Shown here: positions 10,761-22,619 of the stretch, piece by piece
Numbering within the stretch: position 1 is the stretch's first letter
Layout of the letters: each line of letters opens with the position of its first letter
NCBI GenBank assembly: GCA_037013495.1
Contig: JAZDXN010000029.1
Coordinates: 3,236,501-3,300,500 of the forward strand
DNA from: Hippophae tibetana
Lineage: Eukaryota > Streptophyta > Magnoliopsida > Rosales > Elaeagnaceae
Direction of reading: 5' to 3'
DNA length: 64,000 nt
Notes under the pieces: model-generated
What the model was told of the DNA's origin: nothing
The model's input: the letters and a program-made list of their open reading frames with translations, nothing else
Databases searched by the model: none
Position numbers and translations under genes: made by a program

Positions 10761-10935
10761 AACGGTAATTTTATTTTACTATTCACGGTATATTATTTCT
10801 TATTAACTTAAAATTTTTTATATTTTGAATTTTGAATTTTTTTTTTTTCTTTGTTTTGTTTTTTTTTTTTTTTACTATTTATGAACGGTAAATTTTTTTT
10901 ACTTCAAATTTCAAATTTCTAAATTATTTTACAAA
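10596..10935. repeat. T-rich tandem repeat of about 115-123 bp, three units
   Basis: TATGAACGGTAA recurs at 10642, 10757 and 10880, each time after a T-rich run (10596-10642 is T47; 10726-10757 is T32). The first two units also share TTTACTATTCACG and TCTTATTAACTTAAAA. The third is more diverged. It looks like slippage or unequal exchange in the leader. Confidence 0.85.
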
Positions 10936-11121
10936 AAAAAAAAAATTATTATTTTTTTATTTTTTTATTTTTTATTTTTTTATTTTTTATTTTTTTTTTA
11001 TTTTTTTATTTTTTTTATTTATTATGAATTTTGAAATTTGATTATTATTAAAATATCACAATTATTTACAGCACAAAAATGTTTTTAAAATTTTGATAAA
11101 TAATTTAAAAACGCTATTCCT

Positions 11122-11139
11122 TCCCCGGCAACGGCGCCA
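11122..11139 (-). other. primer-binding site for tRNA-Asp
   Basis: The minus strand reads TGGCGCCGTTGCCGGGGA, complementary to the 3' end of plant tRNA-Asp including CCA. It lies six bases inside the right LTR, which fixes that LTR as the 5' LTR and the element's direction as minus. tRNA-Asp priming is known for Athila elements. Confidence 0.95.
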
Positions 11140-12552
11140 AAAACTTGATGAGCGAAAACCGGCATCGCCGATTCCCGCAAATACTTTGGTTTTAATATTT
11201 ATAAAACTCTCGCAAGTGCACGAATCATTTCGTAGAAAATGATAAGTATACTCCCAAGGTCGATCTAAGGAAGGAATGTATGTGGTTTTTAACTTATTAT
11301 TCAATCTTTTAAAAACGAAATTAAATCCTAAACATCCTGTCACGATAGTTTGGTTTTGTGTGTTCCTAATCTAATAACATAAAATAAAACATATATACAG
11401 ATTAATTAAATATAATCTAAAATCATAAAAATAAACATAGATACAAATTCAATAAATAATTATCTAGAAATAAACATATATACGGATTCAATAAATGTTC
11501 ATGCAAATTTTTATCATTTATATTAGCGGAGTATTTATGGATATAATAACTAAATTAATTATGCTTGCTCATATTAACTAGGTTATTAAAGATATAAATT
11601 GACATTTTATTGATTCTCTCTTTTTTATATAAATACCACCTTTGGTGGGGTTAGATATTCTTTGTTAACTAAACAAATCAATTAACACCTATGGGTGGGG
11701 TTGATAACTAATATGCTTAATTAAATTAATTCCTTTTTCTAAGAGATTGAAAATGAACCATTTAAATGCCACCTTTGGTGGGGTTAGACAGTTTAAACTT
11801 TATTCAAGGTGTCCAAATTAAACCTAAGAATTTAATTATCCGAGTACTAACTTTCAAGTTTTAAAACCACTATTGAAAATATGTTGTCAATACATTTTCA
11901 CATAATAATTCTTATAAAAACTTTTGAAATAGAGTTTCACTCTAACTACCGGGCGATTGTACCAACAAATAAAAGAGCACTACTCTAAATTAGACCGGAT
12001 AACTAAACCTTAAAATCTAATTTTCGGGTTTAAGTTTGTAATGAAAAATAATATATTTCTCTCTAACATTCTTAATATAAAATCTTGAATAAAAACAAAA
12101 TCAATTCATTTTAAAGATTTTTACCTATTTAATATTTCGCAAGCATAACAACGTCGTTATTACATCATTTTTACTAAACAGCTAGCATAGTTAAATTTAA
12201 CCACAGACAAGTTGAATATAACATGTAAGAATAAAGCATAAAAATAACTGTAAAGAAAATAAAATCCTTACAGAACTTCGACGCTATTCCCGTTGCTAGA
12301 AAACCTCCGAGCGGAATTTGCACTTCCATATATTGAATCAAAAATCTAAACTATTACAAAAACATTACAAGTTCCTCTCAAAAAGAGAAGAACACTAAAC
12401 CTAAGAGAATTGAACTAAAAACTAAGAGAAAAACTAAGAAAAGCTTAGAAACTTAGAAAGAAACTAAGAGAAACTAAAAACTAAGAAATGAGAGAAAGAA
12501 AGAAGAGAGAAGTGAGTTTTGAAGGTGTGGTTTGAAGTGAATGGAAGGGGGG

Positions 12553-12560
12553 TATTTATA
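12553..12560 (-). promoter_or_regulatory. TATA box of the 5' LTR promoter
   Basis: The minus strand reads CTATAAATACC. A start site 25-35 bases downstream would fall near 12518-12528, at the head of a CT-rich stretch typical of plant 5' leaders. It is the best core-promoter candidate in the LTR. Confidence 0.75.
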
Positions 12561-12638
12561 GGTGAGGATGGAGAGAAAAAATGAGTAAAAAAATGTTAAA
12601 AAAATATTAAAAAATGTAAAAACGCGTATTGGACTTGC

Positions 12639-12687
12639 TGATGTCATCAATGACGTCAGCATGACGTCACAGGGGCGGCTGCACGTG
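12639..12687 (-). promoter_or_regulatory. three phased bZIP sites plus G-box upstream of the TATA box
   Basis: TGATGTCA (12639-12646), TGACGTCA (12651-12658), TGACGTCA (12662-12669) and CACGTG (12682-12687). The three palindromes start 12 and 11 bp apart, so they face the same side of the helix, about 80-115 bp upstream of the TATA box. TGACG pairs are known binding sites for plant TGA-class bZIP factors (as-1 type, salicylate, auxin and stress response); CACGTG binds bZIP and bHLH factors. Regulation by stress is inference. Confidence 0.65.
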
Positions 12688-12791
12688 AAAAATGGGGCGA
12701 AAACGCGTTGGGCGCGCGGATGGGCGGCTGCTGGGCGCTGCGCGCGCGCGCTGGGGCTGTCGCTGCGCGCAGCTCGGCGCGCGTGAACAGT

Positions 12792-12868
12792 GCCAGCGCG
12801 CTGCGTTGCGCGCAGCTGGGCATGCCAGCGCGCTGCGTTGCGCGCAGCTGGGCATGCCAGCGCGCGCG
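12792..12868. repeat. 32-bp GC-rich tandem repeat in LTR (right copy)
   Basis: Perfect 32-bp units at 12792-12823 and 12824-12855 and a partial third unit, identical to 994-1070. It belongs to a roughly 300-bp patch dense in CGCG and GGGCGC words (about 12668-12968). Confidence 0.9.
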
Positions 12869-13260
12869 GGCGCGCGCGGGATGGGGCGCTGGGGCGCGCT
12901 GGGGCGCGCGCGGCTGGGCGCTGGGGCGCTGGGCTGCGCGCACGGCCGGGCTGCGACGCGCGATTTCCGTCTTTTTGACATTTTTGACCTTTTCGACCCA
13001 TTTCGTCCGATTTTTCCATGTTTGTTGACCTTTTCTCACTTATTTATTGATATATTTGTGATGTATTGCTTCAAATATTCCTCTTTAAGTCTTTACATTG
13101 CGTTTTTAAGCCAAAATACCTGAAAAACAATAAAAATACCCGTGATTCCGAAAAAGACAAATTTATATAAATATATGATAAAACATATAAATATATGTAT
13201 TTTTAATCAATTAAGGTACATAAAATCATGGTTATTTTAGTGCTTTTTGAGCACTCATCA

Positions 13261-13265
13261 AGTGC
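13261..13265. other. predicted target-site duplication (AGTGC) at element-satellite junction
   Basis: The LTR ends at 13260 and satellite sequence starts at the next base with AGTGC. Ty3/gypsy integration duplicates 5 bp, so AGTGC should also precede the other LTR end, about 653 bp left of the window. The other copy cannot be seen here. Confidence 0.6.
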
Positions 13266-16200
13266 TACTTTTTATTGTTTTCAATAACTTATTTGAGAAA
13301 TCGCAGTTGTACCTTGAAACGGTCATAACTTTTGACTCGTGTGTAAAAACGACTATTATAGTATATGAAACCGAAGGTCGGATCGATATCCATAATCTTA
13401 GTTGACCAGGCTATAGAAATTCATTACTTGATCCTAAATTCAATCATTTACATCACTTATCGAGGGTTTAAAGTTTTTGTCACGTATTTTACATTTTTGG
13501 TTTTATTCTATAGAGTTGTAATGAAGATGGATGAGCCGACCAAGTGTATGTTTAAAAATAAATTAATAACTAAGAATATAATACAAATAATTTCATGATC
13601 CAACTAAAGAAATGAGAAGAGAAAAAGAAGAGGAGTGCTACTTTTTATTGTTTTCAATAACTTATTTGAGAAATCGCAGTTGTACCTTTAAAACGGTCAT
13701 AACTTTTGACTCGTGTGTAAAAACGACTATTATAGTATATCAAACCGAAGGTCATATCGATATCCATAATCTTAGATGACCTGGCTATATAAATTCATTA
13801 CTTGATCCTAAATTCCATCATTTACATCAGTTATCGAGGGTTTAAAGTTTTTATCACATATTTTACATTTTTGGTTTTATTCTATAGAGTTGTAATGCAG
13901 ATGGATGAGCCGACCAAGTGTATGTTTAAAAATAAACTAATGACTAAGAATATAATACAAATAATTTCATGAAACAATTAAAGAAATGAGAAGAGAAAAA
14001 GAAGAGGAGTGCTACTTTTTAATGTTTTCCATAAGTTATTTTAGAAATCGCAGTTGTACCTTGAAAAGGTCATAACATTTGACTCGTGTGTAAAAAGGAC
14101 AATAATAGTATATCAAACCGAAGCACTTATCGATATCCATAATCTTAGCTGACCTGGCTATATAAATTCATTACTTGATCCTAAATTCCATCATTTATAT
14201 CACTTATCGAGCGTTTAAAGTTTTTATCACATATTTTACATTTTTGGTTTTATTCTATAGAGTTGTAATTAAGATGGATGAACCGACCAAGTGTATGTTT
14301 AAAAATAAACTAATGACTAAGAATATAATACAAATAATTTAATGATACAATTAATGAAATGAGAATAGAAAAAGAAGAGGAGTGCTACTTTTTAATGTTT
14401 TCCATAACATATTTGAGAAATCGGAGTTGTACCTTGAAACGGTCATAACTTTTGACTCGTGTGTAAAAATGACTATAATAGTATATCAAACCGAAGCTCT
14501 TATCGATATCCATAATCTTAGCTGACCTGGCTATATTAATTCATTACTTGATCCTAAATTCCATCATTTACATCACTTATCGAGGGTTTAAAGTTTTTAT
14601 CACATATTTTACATTTTTGGTTTTATTCTATAGAGTTGTAATGAAGATGGATGAGCCGACCAAGTGTATGTTTAAAAATAAACTAATGACTAAGAATATA
14701 ATACAAATAATTTCATGACACACTTAAAGAAATAAGAAGAGAAAAAGAAGAGGAGTGCTACTTTTTAATGTTTTCCATAACATATTTGAGAAATCAGAGT
14801 TGTACCTTGAAACGGTCATAACTTTTGACTCGTGTGTAAAAACGACTATAATAGTATATCAAACCGAAGCCTTTATCGATATCCATAATCTTAGCTGACC
14901 TAGCTATATTAATTCATTACTTGATCCTAAATTCCATCATTTACATCACTTATCGAGCGTTTAAAGTTTTTATCACATATTTTACATTTTTGGTTCTATT
15001 CTATAGAGTTGTAAAGAAGATGGATGAGCCGACCAAGTGTATGTTTAAAAATAAACTAATGAATAAGAATATATTCCAAATAATTTCATGATCCAACTAA
15101 AGAAATGAGAAGAGAAAAAGAAGAGGAGTGCTACTTTTTATTGTTTTCAATAACTTATTTGAGAAATCGGAGTTGTACCTTGAAACCGTCATAACTTTTG
15201 ACTCGTGTGTAAAAACGACTATTATAGTATATCAAACCGAAGGTCGTATCGATATCCATAATCTTAGTTGACCTGGCTATAGAAATTCATTACTTGATCC
15301 TAAATTCAATCATTTACATCACTTATCGAGGGTTTAAAGTTTTTGTCACGTATTTTACATTTTTGGTTTTATTCTATAGAGTTGTAATGAAGATGGATGA
15401 GCCGATCAAGTGTATGTTTAAAAGTAAACTAATAACTAAGAATATAATACAAATAATTTCATGACACATTTAAAGAAATGAGAAGAGAAAAAGAAGAGGA
15501 GTGCTACTTTTTAATGTTTTCCATATCATATTTTAGAAATCGCAGTTGTACCTTGAAAAGGTCATAACTTTTGACTCGTGTGTAAAAATGATTATTAAAG
15601 TATATCAAACCGAAGGTCGTATTGATATCCATAATCTTAGCTGACCTTGCTATATAAAGTATTTACTTGATCCTAAATTCCATCATTTACATCACTTATC
15701 GAGGGTTTAAAGTTTTTATCACATATTTTACATTTTTGTTTTTATTCTATAGAGTTGTAATGCAGATGGATGAGCCGACCAAGTGTATGTTTAAAAATAA
15801 ACTAATGACTAAGAATATAATACAAATAATTTCATGAAAAAATTAAAGAAATGAGAAGAGAAAAAGAAGAGGAGTGCTTCTTTTTAATGTTTTCCATAAC
15901 ATATTTTAGAAATCGCAGTTGTACCTTGAAAAGGTTATAACTTTTGACTCGTGTGTAAAAACGACTATTATAGTATATCAAACCGAAGCTCATATCGATA
16001 TCCATAATCTTAGCTGACCTGGCTATATAAATTCATTACTTGATCCTAAATTCCATCATTTACATCACTTATCGAGGGTTTAAAGTTTTTATCAGATATT
16101 TTACATTTTTGGTTTTATTCTATAGAGTTGTAATGAAGATGGATGAGCCGACCAAGTGTATGTTTAAAAATAAACTAATGACTAAGAATATAATACAAAT

Positions 16201-16883
16201 AATTTCATGACACATTTAAAGAAATGAGAAGAGAAAAAGAAGAGGAGTGCTACTTTTTAATGTTTTCCATAACATATTTGAGAAATCAGAGTTGTACCTT
16301 GAAACGGTCATAACTTTTGACTCGTGTGTAAAAACGACAATAATAGTATATCAAACCGAAGCTCTTATCGATATCCATAATCTTAGATGACCTGGCTATA
16401 TTAATTCATTACTTGATCCTAAATTCCATCATTTACATCACTTATCGAGCGTTTAAAGTTTTTATCACAAATTTTACATTTTTGGTTTTATTCTATAGAG
16501 TTGTAATGAAGATGGATGAGCCGACCAAGTGTATGTTTAAAAATAAACTAATGAATAAGAATATATTACAAATAATTTCATAATCCAACTAAAGAAATGA
16601 GAAGAGAAAAAGAAGAGGAGTGCTACTTTTTATTGTTTTCAATAACTTATTTTAGAAATCGCAGTTGTACCTTGAAACGGTCATAACTTTTGACTCGTGT
16701 GTAAAAACGACTATTATAGTAAATCAAACCGAAGGTCGTATCGATATCCATAATCTTAGTTGACCTGGCTATAGAAATTCATTACTTGATCCTAAATTCA
16801 ATCATTTACATCACTTATCGAGGGTTTAAAGTTTTTGTCACGTATTTTACATTTTTGGTTTCATTCAATAGAGTTGTAATGAA

Positions 16884-16950
16884 GATAGATGAGTCGACTA
16901 AGAGTATGTTTAAAAATATTCTTATGAATCTTAATATAATTCAAATAATT
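16884..16950 (+). repeat. divergent marker segment inside one monomer class
   Basis: A distinct version of the last third of the monomer, beginning GATAGATGAGTCGACTAAGA and continuing with TATTCTTATGAATC, replaces the usual GATGGATGAGCCGACC...AATAAACTAA. It starts at 16884, 29165, 34760, 44461, 50430, 54906, 57144, 58263, 61620 and 63112. The upstream base string TTTCATTCAATAGAG goes with it. It is a useful marker for higher-order structure. Confidence 0.9.
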
Positions 16951-17969
16951 TCATTATCCAACAAAATAAATGAGAAGAGAAAAAGAAGAGGAGTGCTACT
17001 TTTTAAAGTTTTCCATAACATATTTGAGAAATCGGAGTTGTACCTTGAAACGGTCATAACTTTTGACTCGTGTGTAAAAACGAATATTAAAGTATATCAA
17101 ACCGAAGGTCGTATTGATATCCATAATCTTAGCTGACCTTGCTATATAAATTCATTACTTGATCCTAAATTCCATCATTTACATCACTTATCGAGGGTTT
17201 AAAGTTTTTATCACATATTTTACATTTTTGGTTTTATTCTATAGAGTTGTAATGCAGATTGATGAGCCGACCAAGTGTATGTTTAAAAATAAACTAATGA
17301 CTAAGAATATAATACAAATAATTTCATGAAACAATTAAAGAAATGAGAAGAGAAAAAGAAGAGGAGTGCTACTTTTTAATGTTTTCCATAACATATTTTA
17401 GAAATCGCAGTTGTACCTTGAAAAGGTCATAACTTTTGACTCGTGTGTAAAAACGACTATTATAGTATATCAAACCGAAGGTCATATCGATATCCATAAT
17501 CTTAGCTGACCTGGCTATATAAATACATTACTTGATCCTAAATTCCATCATTTACATCAGTTATCGAGGGTTTAAAGTTTTTATCACATATTTTACATTT
17601 TTGGTTTTATTCTATAGAGTTGTAATGAAGATGGATTAGCCGAACAAGTATATGTTTAAAAATAAGCTAATGACTAAGAATATAATACAAATAATTTCAT
17701 GACACAATTAAAGAAATGAGAAGAGAAAAAGAAGAGGAGTGCTACTTTTTAATGTTTTCCATAACATATTTGAGAAATCAGAGTTGTACCTTGCAACGGT
17801 CATAACTTTTGACTCGTGTGTAAAAACAACTATTAAAGTATATCAAACCGAAGGTCGTATCGATATCCATAATCTTAGTTGACCTGGCTATAGAAATTCA
17901 TTACTTGATCCTAAATTCAATCATTTACATCACTTATCGAGGGTTTAAAGTTTTTGTCACGTATTTTAC

Positions 17970-19706
17970 ATTTTTGGTTTTATTCTATAGAGTTGTAATG
18001 AAGATGGATGAGCCGACCAAGTGTATGTTTAAAAATAACCTAATAACTAAGAATATAATACAAATAATTTCATGATCCAACTAAAGAAATGAGAAGAGAA
18101 AAAGAAGAGGAGTGCTACTTTTTATTGTTTTCAATAACTTATTTGAGAAATCGCAGTTGTACCTTGAAACGGTCATAACTTTTGACTCATGTGTAAAAAC
18201 GACTATTATAGTATATCAAACCGAAGGTCGTATCGATATCCATAATCTTAGTTGACCAGGCTATAGAAATTCATTACTTGATCCTAAATTCCATCATTTA
18301 TCGAGGGGTTAACGTTTTTGTCACATATTTTACATTTTTGGTTTTATTCTATAGTGTTGTAATGAAGGTAGATGAGCCGACCAAGTGTATGTTTAAAAAT
18401 AAACTAATAACTAAGAATATAATACAAATAATTTCATGATCCAACAAAATAAATGAGAAGAGAAAAAGAAGAGGAGTGCTACTTTTTAAAGTTTTACATA
18501 ACATATTTGACAAATCGGAGTTGTACCTTGAAAAGGTCATAACTTTTGACTCGTGTGTAAAAATGAATATTAAAGTATATCAAACCGAAGGTCGTATTGA
18601 TATCCATAATCTTAGCTGACCTTGCTATATAAATTCATTACTTGATCCTAAATTCCAACATTTACATCAGTTATGGAGGGTTTAAAGTTTTTATCACATA
18701 TTTTACATTTTTGGTTTTATTCTATAGAGTTGTAATGAAGATGGATGAGCCGAACAAGTGTATGTTTAAAAATAAACTAATGACTAAGAATATAATACAA
18801 ATAATTTCATGACACAATTAAAGAAATGAGAAGAGAAAAAGAAGAGGAGTGCTTCTTTTTAATGTTTTCCATAACATATTTTAGAAATCGCAGTTGTACC
18901 TTGAAAAGGTCATAACTTTTGACTCGTGTGTAAAAACGACTATTATAGTATATCAAACCGAAGGTCATATCGATATCCATAATCTTAGCTGACCTGGCTA
19001 TATAAATTCATTACTTGATCCTAAATTCCATCATTTACATCACTTATCGAGGGTTTAATGTTTTTATCACATATTTTACATTTTTGGTTTTATTCTATAG
19101 AGTTGTAATGAAGATGGATGAGCCGACCAAGTGTATGTTTAAAAATAACCTAATAACTAAGAATATAATACAAATAATTTCATGATCCAACTAAAGAAAT
19201 GAGAAGAGAAAAAGAAGAGGAGTGCTACTTTTTATTGTTTTCAATAACTTATTTGAGAAATCGCAGTTGTACCTTGAAACGGTCATAACTTTTGACTCAT
19301 GTGTAAAAACGACTATTATAGTATATCAAACCGAAGGTCGTATCGATATCCATAATCTTAGTTGACCAGGCTATAGAAATTCATTACTTGATCCTAAATT
19401 CCATCATTTATCGAGGGGTTAACGTTTTTGTCACATATTTTACATTTTTGGTTTTATTCTATAGAGTTGTAATGAAGGTAGATGAGCCGACCAAGTGTAT
19501 GTTTAAAAATAAACTAATAACTAAGAATATAATACAAATAATTTCATGATCCAACAAAATAAATGAGAAGAGAAAAAGAAGAGGAGTGCTACTTTTTAAA
19601 GTTTTACATAACATATTTGACAAATCGGAGTTGTACCTTGAAAAGGTCATAACTTTTGACTCGTGTGTAAAAATGAATATTAAAGTATATCAAACCGAAG
19701 GTCGTA
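17970..19706 (+). repeat. three-monomer duplication (offset 1110 bp)
   Basis: 17970-18596 and 19080-19706 match almost perfectly. The offset is 3 x 373 minus 9, because one monomer in the interval is 9 bp short (CATCATTTATCGAGG in place of CATCATTTACATCACTTATC). Confidence 0.85.
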
Positions 19707-22619
19707 TCGATATCCATAATCTTAGATGACCTGGCTATATAAATTCATTACTTGATCCTAAATTCCATCATTTACATCACTTATCGAGGGTTTAAAGTTT
19801 TTATCACATATTTTACATTTTTGGTTTTATTCTATAGAGTTGTAATGAAGATGGATGAGCCGACCAAGTATATGTTTAAAAATAAACTAATGACTAAGAA
19901 TATAATACAAATAATTTCATGACACAATTAAAGAAATGAGAAGAGAAAAAGAAGAGGAGTGCTACTTTTTAATGTTTTCCATAACATATTTGGGAAATCG
20001 GAGTTGTACCTTGAAACGGTCATAACTTTTGACTCGTGTGTAAAAACGACAATTATAGTATATCAAACCGAAGGTCGTATCGATATCCATAATCTTAGTT
20101 GACCTGGCTATAGAAATTCATTACTTGATCCTAAATTCCATCATTTATCGAGGGTTTAAAGTTTTTATCACATATTTTACATTTTTGTTTTTATTCTATA
20201 GAGTTGTAATGCAGATGGATGAGCCGACCAAGTGTATGTTTAAAAATAAACTAATGACTAAGAATTTAATACAAATAATTTCATGAAACAATTAAAGAAA
20301 TGAGAAGAGAAAAAGAAGAGGAGTGCTTCTTTTTAATGTTTTCCATAACATATTTTAGAAATCGCAGTTGTACCTTGAAAAGGTCATAACTTTTGACTCG
20401 TGTGTAAAAACGACTATTATAGTATATCAAACCGAAGGTCATATCGATATCCATAATCTTAGCTGACCTGGCTATATAAATTCATTACTTGATCCTAAAT
20501 TCCATCATTTACATCACTTATCGAGGGTTTAAAGTTTTTATCACATATTTTACATTTTTGGTTTTATTCTATAGAGTTGTAATGAAGATGGATGAGCCGA
20601 CCAAGTATATGTTTAAAAATAAACTAATGACTAAGAATATAATACAAATAATTTCATGACACAATTAAAGAAATGAGAAGAGAAAAAGAAGAGGAGTGCT
20701 ACTTTTTAATGTTTTCCATAACATATTTGAGAAATCAGAGTTGTACCTTGAAACGGTCATAACTTTTGACTCGTGTGTAAAAACGACAATAATAGTATAT
20801 CAAACCGAAGCTCTTATCGATATCCATAATCTTAGATGACCTGGCTATATTAATTCATTACTTGATCCTAAATTCCATCATTTACATCACTTATCGAGCG
20901 TTTAAAGTTTTTGTCACAAATTTTACATTTTTGGTTTTATTCTATAGAGTTGTAATGGAGATGGATGAGCCGACCAAGTGTATGTTTAAAAATAAACTAA
21001 TGAATAAGAATATATTACAAATAATTTCATGATCCAACTAAAGAAATGAGAAGAGAAAAAGAAGAGGAGTGCTACTTTTTATTGTTTTCAATAACTTATT
21101 TGAGAAATCGCAGTTGTACCTTGAAAAGGTCATAACTTTTGACTCGTGTGTAAAAACGACTATTATAGTATATCAAACCGAAGGTCGTATCGATATCCAT
21201 AATCTTAGTTGACCTGGCTATAGAAATTCATTACTTGATCCTAAATTCAATCATTTACATCACTTATAGAGGGTTTAAAGTTTTTGTCACGTATTTTACA
21301 TTTTTGGTTTTATTCTATAGAGTTGTAATGAAGATGGATGAGCCGACCAAGTGTATGTTTAATAATAAACTAATAACTAAGAATATAATACAAACAATTT
21401 CATGATCCAACTAAAGAAATGAGAAGAGAAAAAGAAGAGGAGTGCTACTTTTTATTGTTTTCAATAACATATTTGAGAAATCGGAGTTGTACCTTGAAAC
21501 GGTCATAACTTTTGACTCGTGTGTAAAAACGAATATTAAAGTATATCAAACAGAAGGTCGTATTGATAACCATAATCTTAGCTGACCTTGCTATATAAAT
21601 TCATTACTTGATCCTAAATTCCATCATTTACATCACTTATCGAGGGTTTAAAGTTTTTATCACATATTTTACATTTTTGGTTTTATTCTATAGAGTTGTA
21701 ATGAAGATGGATGAGCCGACCAAGAGTATGTTTAAAAATAAACTAATGAATAAGAATATATTACAAATAATTTCATGATCCAACTAAAGAAATGAGAAGA
21801 GAAAAAGAAGAGTAGTGCTACTTTTTATTGTTTTCAATAACTTATTTGAGAAATCGGAGTTGTACCTTGAAACGGTCATAACTTTTGACTCGTGTGTAAA
21901 AAAGACTATTATAGTATATCAAACCGAAGGTCGTATCGATATCCATAATCTTAGTTGACCTGGCTATAGAAATTCATTACTTGATCCTAAATTCAATCAT
22001 TTACATCACTTATCGAGGGTTTAAAGTTTTTGTCACGTATTTTACATTTTTGGTTTTATTCTATAGAGTTGTAATGAAGATGGATGAGCCGACCAAGTGT
22101 ATGTTTAAAAATAAACTAATAACTAAGAATATAATACAAATAATTTCATGATCCAACTAAAGAAATGAGAAGAGAAAAAGAAGAGGAGTGCTACTTTTTA
22201 TTGTTTTCAATAACTTATTTTAGAAATCGCAGTTGTACCTTGAAAAGGTCATAACTTTTGACTCGTGTGTAAAAACGACTATTATAGTATATCAAACCGA
22301 AGGTCATATCGATATCCATAATCTTAGATGACCTGGCTATATAAATTCATTACTTGATCCTAAATTCCATCATTTACATCACTTATCGAGGGTTTAAAGT
22401 TTTTATCACATATTTTACATTTTTGGTTTTATTCTATAGAGTTGTAATGAAGATGGATGAGCCGACCAAGTATATGTTTAAAAATAAACTAATGACTAAG
22501 AATATAATACAAATAATTTCATGACACAATTAAAGAAATGAGAAGAGAAAAAGAAGAGGAGTGCTACTTTTTAATGTTTTCCATAACATATTTGAGAAAT
22601 CGGAGTTGTACCTTGAAAC

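Larger units (their letters stand above)
10227..11121 (-). other. leader between primer-binding site and upstream gag
   Basis: About 0.9 kb, extremely A-rich on the element strand, without a supported frame. It contains a three-unit T-rich tandem repeat (10596-10935), low-complexity T-rich sequence with scattered A (about 10930-11030), a T-rich tract near 10350-10390, and two hairpin units (10417-10532). A leader of this kind would be expected to hold packaging or dimerisation signals; which part does so is unknown. Confidence 0.8.
1..13260 (-). mobile_element. Athila-lineage Ty3/gypsy LTR retrotransposon, left LTR cut by window edge
   Basis: Seen: two direct LTR copies (1-1462 and 11146-13260), a primer-binding site matching the 3' end of plant tRNA-Asp, a polypurine tract beside the left LTR, and minus-strand frames for gag and gag-protease-RT-RNaseH-integrase. 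LTR edges are TGATGAG...CTCATCA, a 7-bp inverted terminal repeat. The internal part is 9683 bp; with two 2115-bp LTRs the whole element would be about 13.9 kb, so about 653 bp of the left LTR lies outside the window. Known of the family: Athila elements use tRNA-Asp as primer and often sit in centromeric satellite. The element looks whole; I saw no breaks in the coding frames. LTR identity puts the insertion at very recent, probably well under 0.1 million years. It sits inside the 373-bp satellite. Odd: two gag genes and no env-like frame. Confidence 0.95.
11146..13260 (-). repeat. 5' LTR of the Athila element, complete, 2115 bp
   Basis: Starts TGATGAGCG at 11146 and ends CTCATCA at 13260, giving the TG...CA ends and a 7-bp inverted terminal repeat. 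From 11799 on it equals 1-1462 with no difference seen. In transcription order (from 13260 down) it holds a 6-bp hairpin at 13239-13255, the CpG-rich patch (about 12668-12968), G-box, bZIP cluster, TATA box, and then a CT-rich start-of-transcript region near 12440-12525. U3 therefore runs from 13260 to about 12525, and R-U5 from there to 11146. A GGGGTTAGA-type short repeat (CACCTTTGGTGGGGTTAGA) occurs near 11638-11656 and 11769-11787, with a related GGTGGGGTTGATA near 11695. Confidence 0.95.

Noticed and set aside
11122-11139. tRNA-Asp-like sequence ending in GGCGCCA
   Set aside because: Only the 3' 18 bases match and the rest of a tRNA is absent; position beside the LTR shows that it is the primer-binding site.
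11062-11343. 93-codon minus-strand frame crossing the primer-binding site and LTR edge
   Set aside because: It spans functional non-coding sites of the element and has no domain.
13239-13270. AGTGCT in the LTR end and AGTGCTAC at the satellite start as insertion-site homology
   Set aside because: Six bases of match in AT-rich sequence at a single insertion is not evidence of targeting; the LTR copy is explained by its own hairpin AGTGCT/AGCACT.
13311-13330. Possible CENP-B box around CTTGAAACGGTC
   Set aside because: The TTCG half of the consensus is absent at the required spacing and the CGGG end is not met.
13261-13633. The 373-bp monomer as a dimer of two half-length units
   Set aside because: The two halves show no alignment by eye beyond AT-rich background.
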